This document shows, in pieces, positions 1-9,204 of a stretch of DNA of 31,545 nt. The DNA comes from Paulinella micropora (lineage: Eukaryota; Cercozoa; Imbricatea; Euglyphida). The DNA lies in assembly GCA_009731375.1 (NCBI GenBank), contig BJOX01000064.1, forward strand, positions 965,099 to 996,643, given 5' to 3'. The notes under the pieces are model-generated. The model did not search any database, had not been told where the DNA came from, and saw only the letters and a list, made by a program, of their open reading frames with translations. The translations under genes were made by a program, and so were the position numbers. Position 1 is the stretch's first letter, and the number at the start of each line of letters is the position of its first letter.

Positions 1-77
1 ATCTGACATGGGCACTATGAGATTAATCCACATGCAGCTTTCAATGTCCGACGCGTGATAAAAGAAAAAAATGTCAC

Positions 78-789
78 TTACTGCCTTCGTCGGCTTGCGC
101 GAACCCCTTTGCCAGGTGGCGGGCCGCCAACAAAAGTCAAGTCAAACTTCGACTCCTCCAGAATGTCCCATATTTTGTTAGGGATGGCGCCCAAAGATAA
201 GTCAAAAGGAATATCAAGCACTCCTCTAGGCAGTGACTGAATAGTCCACGCAGTGTGGTCTTTGTCTCGAAGGGTAATAGTATCATCCCATGTCTCGAGA
301 TTTTTCGCGTCTTTGTACACCGGTAAATATTGTCTAGCTTTTGGATCCTCAACAGGGTCCATGCTTCTCCAANNNNNNNNNNTCCAGGCTTCTCCAAAAA
401 TGGAGTTCCGGTTGTATCGTTTTTGCTGCTAAGGATCTCTTCGATGTCCGTGCTGCCCGTGTAGTCTGCGGGACCGCCACAGCTCGCATGAGATAAAGAT
501 CTGAGAGAGTGTCATCGGCAACATGAGATTCTGCCGGTCTCAACAGATAAAAAGCGTCTCGGACCCACTTGATGGCCGCAATCGCCTCTCCTTCCTTCCA
601 TCGCACATGTCGAATGTCCACATTACCCGCGTTCGGGTTAGTGTCCTTCTCCCCTCCTCCTCCATGGACATCCGTCGCTCGCGTCGACCTTGCCACCTCC
701 TCGGTTGGTCGAAGATGAGATCGTTTTGCGCTCTCCTCCTCTGCGCCTCCGTGAACTTCTCCTTCGTACCGCCGCGGACTATGGGGGCT
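78..789 (-). pseudogene. 3' continuation of pol in shifted frames (frame break near 690, gap at 373-382)
   Basis: Downstream of about position 690 the Pol frame turns low-quality and Arg-rich, while the -1 frame (open from 789) becomes coding-like, with hydrophobic and helical stretches such as AIAAIKWVRDAFYLL. That frame runs to the 10-N gap at 373-382. The bases on both sides of the gap are near duplicates (tccatgcttctccaa and tccaggcttctccaa), so the contig ends probably overlap; counting the overlap once leaves a continuous frame into the open segment 362-78. A further frame change is suspected near 95-115. This is the C-terminal extension of Pol or a third small ORF, disrupted by real indels or by sequencing errors. 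I do not recognise a domain. Confidence 0.55.
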
Positions 790-3700
790 TTAGACTGAGT
801 CCCCGCCGCGCTTTTGCGGTTTGAGTCTTCCTTACTCTCCTTCTCGGTCTCCTCCTTCTCCGTGACAGGTGCCCGATAGGCATTCTCCTCCTCTAAGGTA
901 TCCTCCTTCTGTATAGGCGGTACCTCTTGGAAGTCCTCCTTCATCCGTTTCAACGCCTCCTCAACGGATTCATCCTCAAGTAAGAAGGGGTCATATTTGA
1001 TCAGCCTTCGAACATTCACAATCTGCACCTTCCCTCTACCCCTGATCTTATAATTCAGAGGTCCCATCTGTTCCATGATCTGGTATGGTCCTTTCCAGTG
1101 GGTAAACAGCTTAGAGCTAACCCCCTTAGGGACTTGAGGATGGTACAAGAGTACAATATCCCCAACCTGGAAACGGACTTGATCTAAGTGCGCTTGTCGC
1201 ACTCCTTGTGCGTCAGTCTTTCTGCGCTCCGCCTCCCTGTGCGCCGCAACTATTTGTTCCGCCTCCATCTTCGCTCTTAGTCTCATCCCGAACAACTCAT
1301 CCTCATCTGCCCAAGTGTCTTTTGGATGCAGAAGTGAGGTTGGGATATTAGGCTCTCGGCCGTAAACCAATTGATATGGCGAGACTGAGCTCCTGGCTCC
1401 TCCTAATGCCGATGAGGGTAGACAGTTCATTGCAAAGGCAAATGAAGGTGCTGCCTCCACCCAGGCTCTCTGATTCTCCTTCTTCATACAGTACATCTTA
1501 AGCGAGGCTTTGAGAGGTCTATGTACCCGCTCGATCTTGCCATTCGCTCTCGGGTTATAGGCAGTAACATATTGCCATTTCATCCCGTAGTACTTAGATA
1601 GTCTGTCGATGACTTCATTATTAAAGTCAGAACCTCGATCAGAACATATCTTTCTAGGCACTCCGATCTGCGAGACGATCCTATCGATCAGAGCCTCCGC
1701 AGTTGTCTTGCCTGTAGCGTCCTTAACAGGAACAACCCAGACATAATTGGTGGCTCGATCTATTGCGGTAAGAAGGTATCTGTACCCTTCTGCCGATTCG
1801 GGGAAAGGTCCCACATGATCGATGTGTAAAAATTCAAACATCCCGGCGTGTAACGGGAATGTACCGATCAGGCCAAAGTTCGCCTTCAGCGGTGTCTTTG
1901 TGGTTTTGCATGGGATGCATGCGTCCACTTCCCTGTCTATCTCCTCCTTCATCCCTTTCCACCAAAATCGCCTCGCTATGAACCAATGAGTTCTTTGTCG
2001 ACCCGGATGTGCCAGTAAGGGGCAGTTATGGGCTGCGACATATATAAAGCGCCTCAACTTCTCTGGTACCCAGAGAGTCCATTTGTCAGGCTGTGATGCA
2101 AATTTGCCATGCTGGCCCTTGTACCACAATAGCCCATCTCTCCACGCCATCTCCTTCATCTGATCTTTGATCTGTGGAGTCTTTTTAAGCTCATTAGGGT
2201 TCTTGTATAACGTTATGAGCTCCTTGAACTCCGGATCCGTCGCCTGTTGCTGCCTCCACGCGGTAGGCGAGGCGATATGAATAGTACCGTCCTCCAACCT
2301 TACTCCTACCCTTTCCGGGTCTTCATCAAGCTCGCTTCGATTTTCCTGTGGAGGTTCAGTACAGACCTCAGTCGTCTCCTCCTCTTCTTTTATATTCGCC
2401 TTCGCGTTCTCGTATGCCTCATAAGACCACTCAGCGTCTTCGAGAACATGCGCCTCACAGCATATGCCATGCTCCGGGCCTTGAGGACTATATCGTAGAC
2501 CCGTGCGGTCATAACGAACGCCTCTTGCCATCTGCATCGCCTCTATGTGGCTCACCTCGTATACCTTGTCCGTGGACAGGTCCATCATCTCCACTGATGA
2601 TACGAGAGCCGACACCTCCGACTGAAACTCTAGCCTGGAAAGGCTATCAGCGACTACGTTTCGCTTTCCCGGTAAGTAGACCATCGTGAAATTGAAACAT
2701 GACAAGAAAGCTTGCCACCGCGCCAAACGGCCGGTTTGTTCATGATTCATCAACCAAAGAAGGTTGTGATGATCGGTCCTAACCGTGAATAGAGGTCCTC
2801 CCCACAAGTATTCTCTGAGCCTCTTGAGAGCCCATACTACTGCCAACGCCTCCCTCTGTCGCGTGCAGTAATTTCGCTCCGCCGCACACAGCTTTCTACT
2901 AATAAACATGATCGGGCGCAACTTTTTCTCCTCATCTTCCTGTTGCAGCACCGCGCCAATCGCAAACTTAGATGCATCCGTGTCGACTACGAACGGTTTC
3001 GTAAAGTCGGGCATCATAAGTACTAATCCGCCGTCCTTGGGATCTTTATAAATGATATCTTTGAGCGTATTAAACGCCTGCAAAGCCTCCTCATCCCACT
3101 TCTCAAAGTCTCCAAAATCAATCATCTTCTCCAGCTTAGCCCGAGTTGCACCCCAATCGGGTATGAACTGGCTGTAGTACTGTGCCATCGCAAGAAAAGA
3201 GTGTAACTCCGTGCGATTCTTTGGCAACTGTCTACTCATGATCTCCTCCCTCTTTTCGCGCGATATCGAGACCCTATTATGAGAAATCTCGTAACCCAAA
3301 TACGTCACACTTGTCCTGGCAAGCTGACATTTCTTTAGGTTGCATTTCAGGCCAAAAGCTCCGATGCGCCTGAAGACATCTGACAAGTGATCGATATGCT
3401 CTTCCATTGTGTTAGAGTATACGATGATGTCATCGATGTAACAAAATGCATATTCTCCCGCCTTCTGTCCTCTCCTTCTCATAAAACCATCCTCCGACTG
3501 GTCGTCATATTGACCGCTCAACATCTTCTGCATCGCCTTCTGAAAGAGCCCCGGGGCCTGTTTGAGTCCCATTGGAAGCACCTTCCACTGGTATATTTCC
3601 ATACCCACAACGAATGCAGTCAGCCATCTGGATTTCTCGTCCAGTGGTATCTGCCAGAAGCCGTTCTTAAGGTCAATGACCGAATAGAATTTAGCATTCC

Positions 3701-5849
3701 GCAGCACCCTTCTGCCTTCTTCTAAGGTCGGCAGAGGATTTCTCTCTTCCTCTAGCACCTTATTCACACGGGCATAATTGATCGTCAAGCGCCATTCTCC
3801 TCCTGGCTTAGGGACGATTTTCGGTTGAGAGACAATTGGAGATGTAGATCTCTCAATAAAGTCCTCATCGAGCAACTGTCTCACATTCTCCTCCGCTATT
3901 TTTGCCTCATGTATGCTCAAATTTGCCCTCCGTGGTGCCGGAGATGGCTCCGCACCCGGTATCTTGTAAATGACAGCAGTGAAGTCATCCGACTTTACAC
4001 CACCTGCCCGAGGAGGGTCGAAAATTTCTCTGTACGCCTCCATCTTAGCTTTGAGAAACGCCTTCTCTCTCTCCGAACCCACTCCTTCTTCTAAAATTTT
4101 CCGCGCCGCCGCTTGGAAATCTTCCTCCGACATCTTCTTATGCTCCTTGAGGGGCGCTAAGTCCTCCTCCAAACTCAAATCTTCCTCGGACAAATCGTCT
4201 AGTCCCGTTCTTTCATACGTGACTGTGTCCGGCTCATCATCATGACCCAGCCCGACAAGCATATCAATAAGGTTCGCGTATTGTATCGGAGCCTTACGGG
4301 TGTAGAAACCATCAAAGCATGTGAAAGCTTGAGGTATCAATTTCAACTTGTCCTGGGCTCTGAGCTTTTGCTTGTATGCACTGCTCTGCTCCCGAGACCC
4401 GAGTCGACAAGCCACCACTAACTGTTGCTTGCGAGAAGGAACAGGTATAGGATGATCAATAAGCCGGTCCCTTATCTCCTGTGCCCAGATCGCCTTCTCA
4501 TTGTATGGCAGAATGACAGTATACGGCTTGTTACTCTCAAATAGAGTCCGTAGACACTTTTTCACTTCAGTTAATGAGCGCGGCCAGGTAGGCACATCGC
4601 CCCAAAAGTTCGTGATAAAAGTTTTAATGTCATCCGCTGGAGTATCGGGGATACGCCCCTTCCTCCTTGGCACAAACGCCTCTCTCTTCTCATCTGACAC
4701 CTTCGCATGGTAACAGTAGCCATTAGTAATATGGACATCTGCCCCGCCACCTTCTGCGAATCTGGCCAACGACGGGCACTGTTTCGCAACACATATTATC
4801 TCCTCATTACGCGCTACGACTAAGTCATCAATAGACTTTCTGTCCCATGCGGGAATCGTAACCGTATACGCCTGCATCTCCGTCTCCCAATTGTCGGTCC
4901 AGGTCAGTTCCTCCGGCACTGTGACATAGGGGTGTACATAGGCTTCAGTTGCCTCATGTACGAAGGCCAACTTTTTCCTCTCCGTTGCTAGACTCAGCTC
5001 AAAAGCCTCGTATGAGTCAGTAGCAGTCATCGGATTAATATCCTCCTCCTCTCCATTCTTCACTCCATAAATCACCCGCCGTGCGGCGCAATCGATCACA
5101 GCCCCCATCGTAGCCAATTGGTCATACGACAGCAGGATTGAACCGTGGTAATCGGGGACAACATAGAGGTCCGCACGATATACTCGACCGGATTTCAATT
5201 TGAAAATTAATGTGACGATGCCCGTAATTTCCGTACGGCTGCCTACCCCTTTTAGGGTCCCCTTTGTTTTTCTAATGTTTTTGTCCACCCATGTCCGGTG
5301 ACTATTCAAAAACTTCTGGCCGACAATATTAATATTCGCCATCGTATCATTACCAACTTTTAATGTGGTTTGTAAAGTTTCACAAAAGAGGTCAGTGTAG
5401 CATAGCGCGTCTGGTCTATGTAAACTAGCCGCTAGCACATGAATTTTTCGTTCTAGGGTTTTGAGTCTAAGCTCAAGTTCCTTGTCCTCTTCTCGTTCTC
5501 CCCCCTTTTCCGCCAACTTAACTTCTTGAGTCTCCGGGGCTTCCGGTATCTCGAGTGTCTTTTGGACAGAGTCTGGTACACCGAGTGTACTCGTGTCTAT
5601 AGCAGAGACTATTGAGTCCTTTGGCGGGGGTACGGTCCGCTGCTTCTTCGTAGGAGGAGACCTAGCCTTTGGTTTCGGCTTCCTCTCCTCCATCGCCTTC
5701 TTCGCCTTCCTATTCGCATCATTTATCATATTAGCTCTCGAAGGATGAACTAGCAAGTGCTTACCTTGAGGCTTGTGAGGCTGTGTGCCTTCACCTTCAC
5801 GTCTGGGAGGAACGGAACCGTTCGTATCCTGTTCATCAACAGTAGGCAT
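540..5849 (-). CDS. pol: Retrotransposon Pol polyprotein (1769 aa): PR-RT-RNaseH-IN
   Basis: Replication polyprotein. A protease-like region covers roughly residues 155-265; the catalytic triplet position reads D-T-M-A instead of D-T-G-A, followed by the usual flap-side motif ending ILLSYDQLATMGAVID. Reverse transcriptase covers about 650-860, with LPMGLKQAPGLFQ and the catalytic YIDD near residue 804. RNase H covers about 945-1080 (VVDTDAS, the EAL helix, RTDHHNL, ADSLSR). The integrase has an HHCC zinc finger near 1273-1310 (HNCPLLAH...CIPC) and a DDE core with D near 1340 (LHIDHVGPF), D near 1401 (CSDRGSDF) and E 36 residues on (NGKIER), the canonical D-x35-E. I see no chromodomain. The first Met is in the same frame as Gag, 25 codons past its UGA, so Pol is probably made as Gag-Pol readthrough. 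The TGA at 540-542 is probably not the original end, since a coding-like frame continues downstream. Confidence 0.95.
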   Translation of the reverse strand: MPTVDEQDTNGSVPPRREGEGTQPHKPQGKHLLVHPSRANMINDANRKAKKAMEERKPKPKARSPPTKKQRTVPPPKDSIVSAIDTSTLGVPDSVQKTLEIPEAPETQEVKLAEKGGEREEDKELELRLKTLERKIHVLAASLHRPDALCYTDLFCETLQTTLKVGNDTMANINIVGQKFLNSHRTWVDKNIRKTKGTLKGVGSRTEITGIVTLIFKLKSGRVYRADLYVVPDYHGSILLSYDQLATMGAVIDCAARRVIYGVKNGEEEDINPMTATDSYEAFELSLATERKKLAFVHEATEAYVHPYVTVPEELTWTDNWETEMQAYTVTIPAWDRKSIDDLVVARNEEIICVAKQCPSLARFAEGGGADVHITNGYCYHAKVSDEKREAFVPRRKGRIPDTPADDIKTFITNFWGDVPTWPRSLTEVKKCLRTLFESNKPYTVILPYNEKAIWAQEIRDRLIDHPIPVPSRKQQLVVACRLGSREQSSAYKQKLRAQDKLKLIPQAFTCFDGFYTRKAPIQYANLIDMLVGLGHDDEPDTVTYERTGLDDLSEEDLSLEEDLAPLKEHKKMSEEDFQAAARKILEEGVGSEREKAFLKAKMEAYREIFDPPRAGGVKSDDFTAVIYKIPGAEPSPAPRRANLSIHEAKIAEENVRQLLDEDFIERSTSPIVSQPKIVPKPGGEWRLTINYARVNKVLEEERNPLPTLEEGRRVLRNAKFYSVIDLKNGFWQIPLDEKSRWLTAFVVGMEIYQWKVLPMGLKQAPGLFQKAMQKMLSGQYDDQSEDGFMRRRGQKAGEYAFCYIDDIIVYSNTMEEHIDHLSDVFRRIGAFGLKCNLKKCQLARTSVTYLGYEISHNRVSISREKREEIMSRQLPKNRTELHSFLAMAQYYSQFIPDWGATRAKLEKMIDFGDFEKWDEEALQAFNTLKDIIYKDPKDGGLVLMMPDFTKPFVVDTDASKFAIGAVLQQEDEEKKLRPIMFISRKLCAAERNYCTRQREALAVVWALKRLREYLWGGPLFTVRTDHHNLLWLMNHEQTGRLARWQAFLSCFNFTMVYLPGKRNVVADSLSRLEFQSEVSALVSSVEMMDLSTDKVYEVSHIEAMQMARGVRYDRTGLRYSPQGPEHGICCEAHVLEDAEWSYEAYENAKANIKEEEETTEVCTEPPQENRSELDEDPERVGVRLEDGTIHIASPTAWRQQQATDPEFKELITLYKNPNELKKTPQIKDQMKEMAWRDGLLWYKGQHGKFASQPDKWTLWVPEKLRRFIYVAAHNCPLLAHPGRQRTHWFIARRFWWKGMKEEIDREVDACIPCKTTKTPLKANFGLIGTFPLHAGMFEFLHIDHVGPFPESAEGYRYLLTAIDRATNYVWVVPVKDATGKTTAEALIDRIVSQIGVPRKICSDRGSDFNNEVIDRLSKYYGMKWQYVTAYNPRANGKIERVHRPLKASLKMYCMKKENQRAWVEAAPSFAFAMNCLPSSALGGARSSVSPYQLVYGREPNIPTSLLHPKDTWADEDELFGMRLRAKMEAEQIVAAHREAERRKTDAQGVRQAHLDQVRFQVGDIVLLYHPQVPKGVSSKLFTHWKGPYQIMEQMGPLNYKIRGRGKVQIVNVRRLIKYDPFLLEDESVEEALKRMKEDFQEVPPIQKEDTLEEENAYRAPVTEKEETEKESKEDSNRKSAAGTQSKAPIVRGGTKEKFTEAQRRRAQNDLIFDQPRRWQGRRERRMSMEEEGRRTLTRTRVMWTFDMCDGRKERRLRPSSGSETLFIC

Positions 5850-5930
5850 AACTGTGACTGTCGGATTAAAAAGAACAGTTTTTATCTCCTTCTCTCTCTT
5901 CTTTTCCTCTCTCTTCTCCTCCCGTCAGTC
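5850..5930 (-). promoter_or_regulatory. Candidate UGA readthrough signal between Gag and Pol
   Basis: Gag stop and Pol start are 78 nt apart in the same frame and no other stop intervenes. The stop context is GAC-UGA-CGG; UGA followed by CGG is one of the two known viral 'type II' readthrough contexts, which use a 3' RNA structure. GACUGACGG (5930-5922) can pair with CCGACAGUC (5864-5856), 8 of 9 positions with one A-A mismatch. AACUGU (5880-5875) can pair with ACAGUU (5855-5850). The two stems cross, so together they would form an H-type pseudoknot whose 3' edge touches the Pol ATG. The pairing is seen in the sequence; the function is inferred. Confidence 0.6.
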
Positions 5931-8435
5931 TACGACGACAACACGCTCACCTGAGCCGGTGTCTTCGTCTTGACGTCCCCCCTCCGTAGCGGTATAAGCT
6001 TGCTGGGGGTAGTTGGAGCTGGAACTGGTGCTATAATTCCAGTATCCGTGTCCTCTGGGAGGGCGCGCTGGGGTCCGTCCTCCCCTTCCACGAAAGCCTC
6101 GTCCTCGTGGTGCCGCCCCTCTTGGTGTCCCTCGGGACCCTCGTGACGATCCTCTCGTCTCTCCTCCTCCTCTAGTCGGCGCCTTTGATCGGCCCGATGT
6201 CTCTCTCTTCTCCCTTCTCTTCATTCTGTCAAGGAAGTAAATGATGGCCTCCCGGAACTCCGCATCCGAGACCATATTCGCATTCCACCTCCCCTCCTCC
6301 AACTCCTTCTTGTACATGGCGTACATGGTCTTTTTCATGCCTTCGAGCTCTCTAAGGAAAAGATTTCGCTGCCTATCATCAAGAGAGTCGTGGCTGAAGA
6401 GGCAATTGCCTACTCCTTTCTGTGCCTCATGCTTACACGCCATGTATGAAAAATAGCGGTAGCACGGCGTCGGCTCATCTCTCCCCCTCTTGAGACCTGC
6501 CGTTCGAGTTGCATGTGCTGCTTGAGCACCTCCAACCCCCTGTGTCGCGGCACTGGAGAATGACTCGGTGGCCGTGTCCAATTCGGAACACGCGTCGAGC
6601 ACCTCCTTGAACAGGTCGCCCGGCGGAGTAGCCGCTACAGTCCTCTCGTATATATTCGTTTCTAAAAAATCCGCCGTCTTCACCGCCGTGAAGGTCGGAC
6701 AGGACTGTATGATCCTTGCGAGCTTGCTCGGGTGTCGTGTACACAAAGCACTCAGGAAGTACAAAATGATAGACTTCCGGCTATAAAAGAGCCCGTACTT
6801 GGCGCTGACCTCAGTGAGGATCGCTGCCAACCTCGTGCCAATGCCCAGCCCTTCGTTCACCTCTTGAAAAATCTCAAACCCAATCAAAGTACCAGTGCAC
6901 AGGTGCTGATACCCATGAGTTTTAAAGTATTGCAAGAGGACGGCAACTGGCACCGTGCATTGCAGGTCTGAGGCTGCTCTCCTAGCCGCCACCTCTACCG
7001 CTCTCATCGCCTTGTACTCCCCAACATCAAACCCTTGTGTGATGATTGATGGGTCCAACAAGGTGTACAACGCCTCATACTCCTGTGTTTCGTCCGTTGG
7101 ATGCTGCTTCATACAAGCATCAATTCTTCTGAGCTTGTCTCGAAGGTTCGCATCCGTGTCCTTCTGACTCGCTGTCTCTGCATACAGCGTCAGAGCAGTG
7201 GCATCGGACTTTGTATATTTTTGGAAGGCCTGTATGATAGCCTGTCTGTCCTTTTTGTCATTACTGTTGACAATGACAGTGGTAGGCGCTGAGCTAGTCG
7301 CAGGGGCCGAAGGGGCTGTGTGGGCTGACGGGGCGGAGCGGCCCGAGGGAGCCATATAAGATCCAGAGGAATATTTCGGTCCCTTTGTTCCCGCCGCCTT
7401 GGCTAATGCAATCTTTGCCTCCATCTCCTTCTTTTCTTTCTCAGCCGCTAGCTCTTTGATATACAGCTCTTGGGCATGATGAAAAAAAGACAGGATCTCA
7501 GCTGCCTTCCGAAGGAACAAGGCCTTCTCCGCCAACTCCTTCTCTCCCGCTTTATTGGTGGGGGGTGGTGCGGCCGTCCCCTCCAAGATCGTATGATCCT
7601 TCGTGAAGACCCACCTCTTCCATGCGTCATCCTTCACCAAGGCCGCATGCAGCTTCTTCATCCTCGTCACCCCTCCAGCTTCGCTTTCTATTTCCCTCAG
7701 GGCCGGGTGAAGGTCCCTGCCAAACTGGGCGTGTTGGAGTTTACCCAGGTCCACTAACTTGGCCTCCATAAGTTTCAGAGACACATCCATGACATTGATC
7801 TGTCCTTTTGGATTCCTGAACTTAAACTCCTTTTCCACTCTCTTTATTGAATCAATGTCCTGACCAGGATCGAGCAACCTAGCCAGTGCTCTTGTGTTCC
7901 ATGGCAGCACAGTCTTTCCAGTCTGGTACTCAAAGAGTATAGCACACTCAAACACTGTCCATGAGAGGTCGAGTAGCTCCAGTAAAGACATATTGTCCCC
8001 AAATGAGACATGTTGCACCTGTAACTGTGCACCGTCGTCTCTGAGGAATTCTGCGAGAGGCAGAGCTTGCCTTGGGAGAGGGTAACAGATGTCCTCCTTC
8101 TTCAAGGGTTGTCCCCATCGCATTTCTTGGGGAATGTATAGCCATTTATAGGCCTCATCCTTCCCTTTCTTCTCCTCAAACTCCTTCTTACTTAGTTTGC
8201 CATATTCGGCCACAAACCTCGCTTCCTCTCCTCCCTTCTCCTCCTCCTCGACTTCCTCTGCTCCTCCTGTGTCAAAGGAAGGCGCAGTAAAAAATTGATT
8301 CTCTGCTCCTCCTGTGTCAAAGGAAGGTGCCAGATCTCCTCCTTCTGCATGAGAGTCAACGAACTCCTCTTCGTTTCCTGGGGTTCGCTCACTCTCCCCC
8401 CCTCCTTCCTGCCAGTCTTCAGACCTAGTAGACAT
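5925..8435 (-). CDS. gag: Retrotransposon Gag protein (836 aa) with CCCH finger and RGG tail
   Basis: Structural capsid/nucleocapsid protein that would package the element RNA. It starts at an ATG (8435-8433) and ends at the TGA 5927-5925. The N-terminal 85 residues are acidic and contain a tandem repeat of APSFDTGGAE. The middle is helical and charged, followed by a Ser/Ala/Pro linker near residue 360. Around residue 660 is CYRYFSYMAC...NCLFSH, spaced C-x8-C-x10-C-x3-H. This is a CCCH-like finger, not the CCHC knuckle usual in Gag. The last 100 residues are an Arg-Gly-rich (RGG-type) tail ending in acidic/hydrophobic residues (VVVVD). At 836 aa it is long for a Ty3-type Gag. The next 25 codons after its TGA are open in the same frame and lead straight into Pol. 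Identity as Gag rests on position and RNA-binding motifs, because Gag sequences diverge too fast to recognise otherwise. Confidence 0.85.
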   Translation of the reverse strand: MSTRSEDWQEGGGESERTPGNEEEFVDSHAEGGDLAPSFDTGGAENQFFTAPSFDTGGAEEVEEEEKGGEEARFVAEYGKLSKKEFEEKKGKDEAYKWLYIPQEMRWGQPLKKEDICYPLPRQALPLAEFLRDDGAQLQVQHVSFGDNMSLLELLDLSWTVFECAILFEYQTGKTVLPWNTRALARLLDPGQDIDSIKRVEKEFKFRNPKGQINVMDVSLKLMEAKLVDLGKLQHAQFGRDLHPALREIESEAGGVTRMKKLHAALVKDDAWKRWVFTKDHTILEGTAAPPPTNKAGEKELAEKALFLRKAAEILSFFHHAQELYIKELAAEKEKKEMEAKIALAKAAGTKGPKYSSGSYMAPSGRSAPSAHTAPSAPATSSAPTTVIVNSNDKKDRQAIIQAFQKYTKSDATALTLYAETASQKDTDANLRDKLRRIDACMKQHPTDETQEYEALYTLLDPSIITQGFDVGEYKAMRAVEVAARRAASDLQCTVPVAVLLQYFKTHGYQHLCTGTLIGFEIFQEVNEGLGIGTRLAAILTEVSAKYGLFYSRKSIILYFLSALCTRHPSKLARIIQSCPTFTAVKTADFLETNIYERTVAATPPGDLFKEVLDACSELDTATESFSSAATQGVGGAQAAHATRTAGLKRGRDEPTPCYRYFSYMACKHEAQKGVGNCLFSHDSLDDRQRNLFLRELEGMKKTMYAMYKKELEEGRWNANMVSDAEFREAIIYFLDRMKRREKRETSGRSKAPTRGGGETRGSSRGSRGTPRGAAPRGRGFRGRGGRTPARPPRGHGYWNYSTSSSSNYPQQAYTATEGGRQDEDTGSGERVVVVD

Positions 8436-9080
8436 GGATGCTGAAGGAATACGGATGAGACAGAGTTGTTTCTACCCAGTAATTGCTCTGTTCGTCTATG
8501 AGGAACGAATAGAGAGAAAAAACGAAAAGACAGTATAGAGAGAGAGCGTCTCACCTCTATGTCTTTTTTGTTTTTTTTTTGTGAGAAAGAAGTAATCTGT
8601 ACGACTTTCTCTGAAAATTTGATCTCCTTCTCCACTCCTCTTTTCTTTTTCTCTTTTTGTTGTTGTATCTGTTATGAGGTACGAGGACCTATGTACAGAT
8701 AATGTCAAAGAGGCTAGAGAAGCACTCCTTGAGAAGTCGACTTGTCGTCTGACACTTGTTCAGACCTATTGTCGAAAGACAGTCAGAGATTTGCAAAAAT
8801 ACTCTGATGTGTGTGGTTTGAGAGGCAACAAAGTGCACAGACTTGAAAGGTAGAGTACTACGCTCGTGTCCTTCAAGTTTGTTTGTATCTGTGAGTGTTT
8901 GTTTGTACGTCTGTTGACCTACTCTGTCTCTGTCAGAACAAAAGAACAGCTACGAGGTCTGGGCCTCCTTGTGAGGACACAGATACAGGCTGTGGAGAGG
9001 GTACTGAGACATCTACTCACAAACGCCTAGACGTCTAGTTTTGCAAAAAGAGCTGTGTGGGGATGTGCTGGAGTATTTGT
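8436..9080 (-). other. Retrotransposon leader and presumed 5' LTR region
   Basis: There is no credible gene here. On the minus strand the 170 bases before the Gag ATG are rich in CT and A runs, as expected of an untranslated leader. Further upstream the sequence is ordinary mixed sequence with many GACAG/CTGTC-like words. The 5' LTR should lie in this stretch, but without the 3' LTR in view I cannot mark its ends, the primer-binding site or the TATA box. Confidence 0.5.
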
Positions 9081-9204
9081 TTTTTGGAACACCTACTCAG
9101 CCGCCTCAATTGAAGTTAGGGTTAGGGTTAGGGTTAGGGTTAGGGTTAGGGTTAGGGTTAGGGTTAGAGTTAGGGTTAGGGTTTTCTTTCTGCTGTTCCA
9201 AAAA
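9081..9204. repeat. 11-bp perfect inverted repeat bracketing the TTAGGG array
   Basis: TTTTTGGAACA (9081-9091) and TGTTCCAAAAA (9194-9204) are exact reverse complements, and the match extends a few bases outward with one length difference in the T run. The 102 bases between them contain the telomere-type array. This looks like a small foldback unit or the termini of a short element. Confidence 0.75.
9115..9184 (+). repeat. Interstitial telomere-type array, (TTAGGG)n, about 11 units
   Basis: An uninterrupted run of GTTAGG units with a single variant unit, TTAGAG. TTAGGG is the telomere repeat of animals, most fungi and several protist groups. Its position just outside the retrotransposon gag leader, inside a small inverted repeat, makes it an interstitial array and not a chromosome end. 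Open frames across it are products of the repeat and not genes. Confidence 0.95.

Larger units (their letters stand above)
1..9080 (-). mobile_element. Ty3/gypsy-type LTR retrotransposon, 3' end cut by the window edge
   Basis: Two long minus-strand reading frames, Gag then Pol, with the domain order protease, reverse transcriptase, RNase H, integrase, which is the Metaviridae (Ty3/gypsy) order. Upstream of Gag is a coding-poor region from 8436 to about 9080 that should hold the leader, primer-binding site and 5' LTR. I could not define the LTR ends, because the 3' LTR lies off the left edge and there is no second copy to compare. Gag and Pol are intact over 7.5 kb, which suggests a fairly young insertion, but the extreme 3' part of pol changes frame. 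The right border is my estimate; the inverted repeat at 9081 is a natural stopping point but not proven to be the element end. Confidence 0.85.
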
